Assembly (NCBI GenBank): GCA_050699975.1
Contig: JBOHGH010000001.1
Span: 62,001-126,000 of the forward strand
Length of the DNA stretch: 64,000 nucleotides
Source of the DNA: GCA-003244245 sp050699975
GTDB taxonomy: Bacteria > Actinomycetota > Actinomycetes > Mycobacteriales > Pseudonocardiaceae
Reading direction: 5' to 3'
Shown piece after piece: positions 59,644 to 64,000 of the stretch; within the stretch, counting starts at the first letter, position 1; the number at the start of each line of letters is the position of its first letter. Under the pieces are notes generated by a model, which saw only the letters and a program-made list of their open reading frames with translations, did no database searches and was not told where the DNA came from. A program made the translations under genes and the position numbers.

Positions 59644-61730
59644 GGCCGGTCGACCCGCGGCTCGGGCCGGACCCCGGAACCGTCGACCGGGGCGCCGTCG
59701 GTACGGACCCCGTCGGCTGGCGTGGGGCTTCCTGCGGTGCCGGAGGGACCGGTGTTCAAGCCCCAGCGCACCGCTCCTGGTGCCAGCTGCTCACGCTGGG
59801 CGACCCGGGCAGAGGAGCGCAGCTGCCAGGGCACGCTGGTCACCATCACCCCGGGCTCGAACAGCAGCCGGCCCTTGATCCGTAGCGCGCTCTGGTTGTG
59901 CAGGATCTGCTCCCACCAGTGGCCCACGACATATTCCGGGATGAACACCGTGACCACGCTACGGGGGTTGTCCGAGCGTACCCGCTTGACGTAGTCGATC
60001 ACCGGCTTGGTGATCTCCCGGTAGGGCGACTCGATCACCTTGAGCGGAACCGGTAGCTCCCGCGCCCCCCACTCCGCCACCAGGCCTCGGGTGCTCGCGT
60101 CGTCGACGTTGACGGTGACCGCCTCGAGTACATCGGGCCGGGTCGCGCGGGCGTAGGCCAGCGCCCGCATGGTCGGCAGGTGCACGGTGGACACCAGCAC
60201 GATCGCGTGGTTGCGGGAGGGCAGCACGGAGTCGGCCTCCTGCGGCACCAACTCGGCGACCACCCGGTCGTAGTGCCGCCGGATCGCCCGCATCAAAACG
60301 AAGATCACCGCCATGGCAGCGATCGCAATCCAGGCACCCTCGGTGAACTTGGTGATCAGCACCACCACCAGCACCGAGCCGGTCATCAGGAAGCCGAAAG
60401 TGTTGATCGCTTGAGAGCGCCGCATCCGGCGGCGCGCAGCAGGGTCGGTCTCGCGTGCCAGCAGCCGGTTCCAGTGCCGGACCATCCCGCTCTGGCTCAG
60501 CGTGAAGGAGACGAAGACTCCCACGATGTAGAGCTGGATCAGCCGGGTGACCTCCGCGTCAAAGGCGAACACCAGGACGATGGCGGCGCCGGCCAGAAAG
60601 ACAATGCCGTTGGAGAAGGCCAACCGGTCGCCTCGGGTGTGCAGCTGGCGGGGCAGGTAGCGGTCCTGCGCCAGGATCGAACCGAGTACCGGGAACCCGT
60701 TGAACGCGGTATTCGCGGCGAGCACGAGGATCAGTCCGGTCACCGCGAGCAGGAAGTAATACGCCGGCGAGAAGCCGGAGAACACCGCGTCAGCGAGCTG
60801 CGCTACCAGGGTGTCCTGCTGGTAACCCTGCGGCGCTCCGATCAGCTGCTCCTCGGGGTGCTCGGCGATCTTGGCGCCGGTGATACTGGCGAGCATGATC
60901 AGGCCCATGAACATACTGATCGCAAGCACGCCCATCATCAACAGAGTGGTGGCCGCGTTACGGGACTTGGGCTTGCGGAACGCGGGCACCCCGTTGGCGA
61001 TCGCTTCCACCCCGGTCAGCGCGGCCGAGCCGGACGAGAAAGCCCGGAGCAGCAAAAAGATCAACGCGAGCCCGGCGAGGTGCTCGCCTTCCTCGACCAG
61101 GCCGAAACCGGCGCTCTCGGCGCGCAGGCTCTCCCCGAACACGAAGGTCCGCACCATCCCGACCACGATCATGCCGAGCACACCGACCACGAAGGCATAG
61201 GTGGGGATGGCGAACAGAGTGCCGGATTCGCGCACTCCGCGCAGGTTCATCGCGGTGAGCAGTACGATCGCGCCCACCGCGAAGGCGACCTTGTGGGTGG
61301 CCACCAGGGGCACAGCAGCACCGATGTTGGCTGCGGCCGCCGAGATCGACACCGCGACCGTGAGGACATAGTCGACCAGCAAGGCACTGCCGACCACCAG
61401 ACCCCAGTTACGGCCGTGGTTGACGGTTGCGACCTCGTAGTCGCCGCCACCGGAGGGGTAGGCGTGCACGTTCTGCCGGTACGAGGCGATCACGGCGATC
61501 ATCACGAGGACGACCGCCAGCCCTAGCCACGGGGTGTAGGCGTAGGCGGACAGCCCAGCTACCGAGACCACGAGCAGGATCTCTTCCGGGGCGTAGGCCA
61601 CCGACGACATCGGGTCCGAGGCGAAGACCGGCAGCGCGATGCGCTTGGGCAACAGCGTGTGACCCAACCGTTCGCTGCGGAACGGCCTGCCCACAAGGAC
61701 CCGTTTGACCGCCGTGGCGAACCTTGACAC
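59640..61730 (-). CDS. APC-family permease, KimA-like potassium transporter
   Basis: A 696-residue membrane protein with about 12 membrane segments. ALPVFASDPMSSVAYAPEEI, YRQNVHAYPSGGGDYEVAT and the cytosolic C-terminal domain (HAIVLVSTVHLPTMRALAYA) match the KimA/APC group of high-affinity potassium importers. Divergent ceoB/ceoC genes for TrkA-type potassium proteins, 94 bases away, support potassium as the substrate. An amino-acid substrate cannot be excluded. GTG 61730. Confidence 0.88.
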   Translation of the reverse strand: MSRFATAVKRVLVGRPFRSERLGHTLLPKRIALPVFASDPMSSVAYAPEEILLVVSVAGLSAYAYTPWLGLAVVLVMIAVIASYRQNVHAYPSGGGDYEVATVNHGRNWGLVVGSALLVDYVLTVAVSISAAAANIGAAVPLVATHKVAFAVGAIVLLTAMNLRGVRESGTLFAIPTYAFVVGVLGMIVVGMVRTFVFGESLRAESAGFGLVEEGEHLAGLALIFLLLRAFSSGSAALTGVEAIANGVPAFRKPKSRNAATTLLMMGVLAISMFMGLIMLASITGAKIAEHPEEQLIGAPQGYQQDTLVAQLADAVFSGFSPAYYFLLAVTGLILVLAANTAFNGFPVLGSILAQDRYLPRQLHTRGDRLAFSNGIVFLAGAAIVLVFAFDAEVTRLIQLYIVGVFVSFTLSQSGMVRHWNRLLARETDPAARRRMRRSQAINTFGFLMTGSVLVVVLITKFTEGAWIAIAAMAVIFVLMRAIRRHYDRVVAELVPQEADSVLPSRNHAIVLVSTVHLPTMRALAYARATRPDVLEAVTVNVDDASTRGLVAEWGARELPVPLKVIESPYREITKPVIDYVKRVRSDNPRSVVTVFIPEYVVGHWWEQILHNQSALRIKGRLLFEPGVMVTSVPWQLRSSARVAQREQLAPGAVRWGLNTGPSGTAGSPTPADGVRTDGAPVDGSGVRPEPRVDRP

Positions 61731-61824
61731 GCAGAAAGCCTACGGCCGCGCGGCGTCCGTCCAGCGGAGCGGCGCCATCGGCGATACCGTTTCCCCGGGC
61801 AACCGTCGACCCGGGAGTGGCCGC

Positions 61825-62487
61825 GTGCACGTCGTGATCATGGGTTGTGGCCGGGTGGGTGCCGGTCTGGCCCTGGCGCTGGAACGTCTCGGCCACGATG
61901 TGGCGGTGATCGACCAGAACCTGCAGGCCTTCCGCAGGCTCGGGGCCGATTTCCACGGCCAGCAGGTCCGCGGCACCGGCTTCGACCGCCAGGTGCTCGT
62001 CGAGGCCGGGATCGAGCGAGCGGGGGCCTTCGCCGCAGTGTCCTCCGGCGACAACTCCAACATCATCTCCGCCCGGGTGGCCCGGGAGACGTTCGGGGTG
62101 GCGCACGTCGTCGCCCGGATCTATGACCCCAAGCGGGCCGCGGTCTACGAGCGTCTGGGCATCCCCACCGTGGCCACCGTGCCCTGGACCACCGACCGCT
62201 TCATGCGGATGCTGCTCCCTGACGGTACGGCGGCCGCATGGCGCGACCCTTCGGGCACGGTGGCAGTGCTGCAGCTGCCGCTGCACGAGGGCTGGGCCGG
62301 GCGCAGCGTAGGTGACCTGGAGGAACACACCGGCGCGCGGATCGCCTTCATCGTCCGGTTCGGCACCGCAGTCCTGCCACACCACCAGACCGTGCTGCAG
62401 GCCGACGACCAGGTGTACGCCGCCGCCGTGTCCGGAACCGTCACCGAGGTCACCACCGCGGCAGCCACCACCCCCCCGAGCGGCTGA
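61825..62487 (+). CDS. ceoB: TrkA-family potassium regulator CeoB
   Basis: RCK-type regulator with an N-terminal Rossmann fold (VHVVIMGCGRVGAGLALALE, VIDQNLQAFRRL) and a C-terminal TrkA-C domain (DLEEHTGARIAFIVRFG). In actinobacteria CeoB and CeoC bind NAD/ATP and gate potassium uptake. GTG 61825 is preceded by GGGAG; upstream reading to 61705 overlaps the divergent promoter. 220 residues. Confidence 0.92.
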   Translation: MHVVIMGCGRVGAGLALALERLGHDVAVIDQNLQAFRRLGADFHGQQVRGTGFDRQVLVEAGIERAGAFAAVSSGDNSNIISARVARETFGVAHVVARIYDPKRAAVYERLGIPTVATVPWTTDRFMRMLLPDGTAAAWRDPSGTVAVLQLPLHEGWAGRSVGDLEEHTGARIAFIVRFGTAVLPHHQTVLQADDQVYAAAVSGTVTEVTTAAATTPPSG

Positions 62488-62525
62488 CGAACGAGTGAGC
62501 CGCAACGACTAATCTGGGAGCCGTC

Positions 62526-63191
62526 ATGCGCGTGACCATCGCCGGAGCGGGCGCGGTCGGCCGGTCCATCGCGGCCGAACTGCTCGAGTTCGGCCACCAG
62601 GTGATGCTCATCGAACGAGATCTCGGCCAGCTCGACCCACTCGAGGTCCAGGCGGCCGAATGGGTTCTCGCCGACGCCTGCGAGCTGGCCTCGCTGGAGG
62701 AGGCCGGGCTGGAGCACTCCGACGTCGTCATCGCGGCGACCGGCGATGACAAGGTCAACCTGGTGGTCTCGCTGCTGGCCAAAACCGAGTTCGCCGTGCG
62801 CCGGGTGGTGGCCCGGGTGAATGACCCGCGCAACGAGTGGCTGTTCACCGAGGCGTGGGGGGTGGACGTCGCGGTGTCAACCCCGCGGATGCTGGCCGCG
62901 GTGGTCGAGGAAGCGGTCAGCGTAGGTGACCTGGTGCGGCTGATGACGCTGCGACAGGGGCAGGCGAACCTGGTCGAGGTCACGCTGCCGGCAGACACTC
63001 CACTGGCCGGACACCCGGTACGGCACCTTCATCTTCCCGTCGATGCCGCGCTGGTCACCATCTTGCGCGGTGGCCGGGTGATCGTCCCGCAAAGCGACGA
63101 TCCATTCGAGGGAGGCGACGAGCTGCTCTTCGTTGCCGCCGCGGACGTAGAGCCCGAGGTGCGCGCGGCGCTAGGTCGCCGCCCGTCCTAA
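62526..63191 (+). CDS. ceoC: TrkA-family potassium regulator CeoC
   Basis: Second RCK protein, 221 residues: MRVTIAGAGAVGRSIAAELL, LIERDLGQLDP, ADACELASLEEAGLE in the Rossmann domain, and a TrkA-C domain (LPVDAALVTILRGGRVIVPQ). Starts 38 bases after ceoB with GGGAG. Its 3' end overlaps the convergent DUF3159 gene by 21 bases. Confidence 0.93.
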   Translation: MRVTIAGAGAVGRSIAAELLEFGHQVMLIERDLGQLDPLEVQAAEWVLADACELASLEEAGLEHSDVVIAATGDDKVNLVVSLLAKTEFAVRRVVARVNDPRNEWLFTEAWGVDVAVSTPRMLAAVVEEAVSVGDLVRLMTLRQGQANLVEVTLPADTPLAGHPVRHLHLPVDAALVTILRGGRVIVPQSDDPFEGGDELLFVAAADVEPEVRAALGRRPS

Positions 63192-63857
63192 CGGGCTGGT
63201 CGGTGTCGAACGGACGGCCCGGCGAATCGCCCAGATGGTGACCAATGCGGCAACGGCGGTCAGCGGCAGGCCCATCGCCAGCCGGGCCACGCCCAGCCAG
63301 CTGGTCTCCTGCTCCTCGTACAGCCAGCGCTGCACCCCGAAGCGGGCGAGGAAGAACACCGCCCAGACCAGCGTCGCCACGTGGAAGCCGAACCGAACCC
63401 GACGGTCGGTGCGCCAGCCGAACCCCGAGCCGTTGAGCACCGACCACAGCACGCCGACCAGCGGACGGCGCACCACCACCGATCCCAGGAATACCAGCCC
63501 GGCCACCAAGCTGTACCAGATGCCGTACAGGTAGAAGCCTCGTGCCTCGCCGGTGCGGTAGGCGATGAAAGCGCAGACGCCCACCCCGAGGATCCCGGAC
63601 ACGGCCGGCTGGAGGGGTTCCCGCCGGACCAGTCGCCACGCCCCCACCCCGATCGCTGCACCCAGCGATGCCCAGATCGCCGGTTGGAGCCCGATCAGCG
63701 GATTCACCGCGACGAAGACCACCACCGGTATGACGGATGACACCAGTCCCCCGACACCGCCCAGCTGTTCCAGCAGGGTGGGGGCACGCGCGGGCTCCGG
63801 AGTAGTCGGGGTGGCCGGGGTGGCCGGGTGCTCCGGCGGCGGAACGTCCTGACTCAT
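63171..63857 (-). CDS. DUF3159-family membrane protein
   Basis: A 228-residue protein with a Pro/Thr-rich N-terminus and six hydrophobic segments, including SVIPVVVFVAVNPLIGLQPA and GFYLYGIWYSLVAGLVFLG. WSVLNGSGFGWRTDRRVRFG and ATLVWAVFFLARFGVQRWLY fit DUF3159, which is conserved beside the OB-fold and ceoBC genes in actinobacteria. Function unknown. The ATG at 63857 overlaps the upstream stop (ATGA). Confidence 0.88.
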   Translation of the reverse strand: MSQDVPPPEHPATPATPTTPEPARAPTLLEQLGGVGGLVSSVIPVVVFVAVNPLIGLQPAIWASLGAAIGVGAWRLVRREPLQPAVSGILGVGVCAFIAYRTGEARGFYLYGIWYSLVAGLVFLGSVVVRRPLVGVLWSVLNGSGFGWRTDRRVRFGFHVATLVWAVFFLARFGVQRWLYEEQETSWLGVARLAMGLPLTAVAALVTIWAIRRAVRSTPTSPLGRAAT

Positions 63858-64000
63858 GAACTCCGCTGCAGCTCGTAGTAGGGGTTGTAGAGGACCTTGC
63901 GGCCTTCCCGGACGGCGATCCGGCCAGACGCCCGCACGGTGCGACCGGGTTCGATGCCGGGGATTCGGCGCCGTCCCAGCCACACCAAGGTGATGCCTTC
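63854..64000 (-). CDS. OB-fold nucleic acid-binding protein (partial at window edge)
   Basis: The last 48 codons of a leftward gene whose start lies outside the window. It reads LVWLGRRRIPGIEPGRTVR and later KVLYNPYYELQRSS before TGA. This is the C-terminus of the short OB-fold proteins that precede DUF3159 in actinobacteria. The stop overlaps the DUF3159 start. Confidence 0.8.
   Translation of the reverse strand, partial: EGITLVWLGRRRIPGIEPGRTVRASGRIAVREGRKVLYNPYYELQRSS

Noticed and set aside
1..64000. CRISPR arrays, rRNA genes, complete insertion sequences
   Set aside because: No regularly spaced repeat array, rRNA signature or intact transposase was seen in the window.

Overview
The window is GC-rich, gene-dense chromosomal DNA from an actinomycete, most likely of the order Pseudonocardiales. 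This placement rests on gene content: an SsgB-type protein, phosphatidylinositol mannoside (PIM) synthesis genes, an actinobacterial HemQ/CgoX heme route, a DivIVA-like coiled-coil protein, DUF3000 and DUF3159 genes, TrkA-type CeoB/CeoC proteins and the block yebC-ruvCAB-yajC-secDF-apt-rel. Starts are often GTG, and GTGA or ATGA overlaps are common. No species is claimed.

Left part (1-31 kb), mostly transcribed leftwards. It holds rel, apt, a degenerate membrane Ser/Thr kinase, secF, secD, yajC and ruvB-ruvA-ruvC. Between ruvC and yebC, normally neighbours, lies a 7 kb accessory island (about 10.9-17.9 kb). The island carries a CitA/CitB-type two-component system flanked by two copies of the 5' end of ruvC, a small membrane protein translationally coupled to an HTH-transmembrane-periplasmic-binding protein, a DctA dicarboxylate transporter and a 50-residue membrane peptide. 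Then come yebC, pdxT, an iron-uptake pair efeO-efeB with an IdeR-like operator, a PHP metallohydrolase coupled to pdxS, an EF-G2 paralogue and the PIM operon (HIT protein, pgsA, patA-like, pimA, lemA-like).

Middle part (30.4-39 kb): a degraded, accessory-looking stretch. It contains small hypothetical genes, a 39-residue membrane peptide, a frameshifted acetyltransferase relic, a DsrE/HxlR pair, two serine-recombinase relics, a GntR relic, a response-regulator receiver fused to a membrane-anchored tail, and a CheR-like methyltransferase. It ends at a tRNA-Val gene.

Right part (39-64 kb), again core-like: a sigma/anti-sigma pair with a coupled membrane protein, ssgB, a tRNA-Gly/Cys/Val cluster, a DivIVA-like coiled-coil gene, rocD, a serine-less TAP-type hydrolase lipoprotein, a LigD polymerase domain, msrB, hemQ-cgoX-hemE, a zinc ribbon-DUF3000 pair, a NarL-type regulator followed by rnd, an OmpR-type two-component system, dxs, an RNA methyltransferase coupled to a KimA-like permease, divergent ceoB/ceoC, a DUF3159 gene and a partial OB-fold gene at the edge.

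The most unusual items are the ruvC-duplicating island, the transmembrane HTH-binding-protein fusion, the chimeric receiver protein, the two active-site-deficient enzymes (kinase and hydrolase), and two genes whose only good start is a CTG overlapping the upstream stop.
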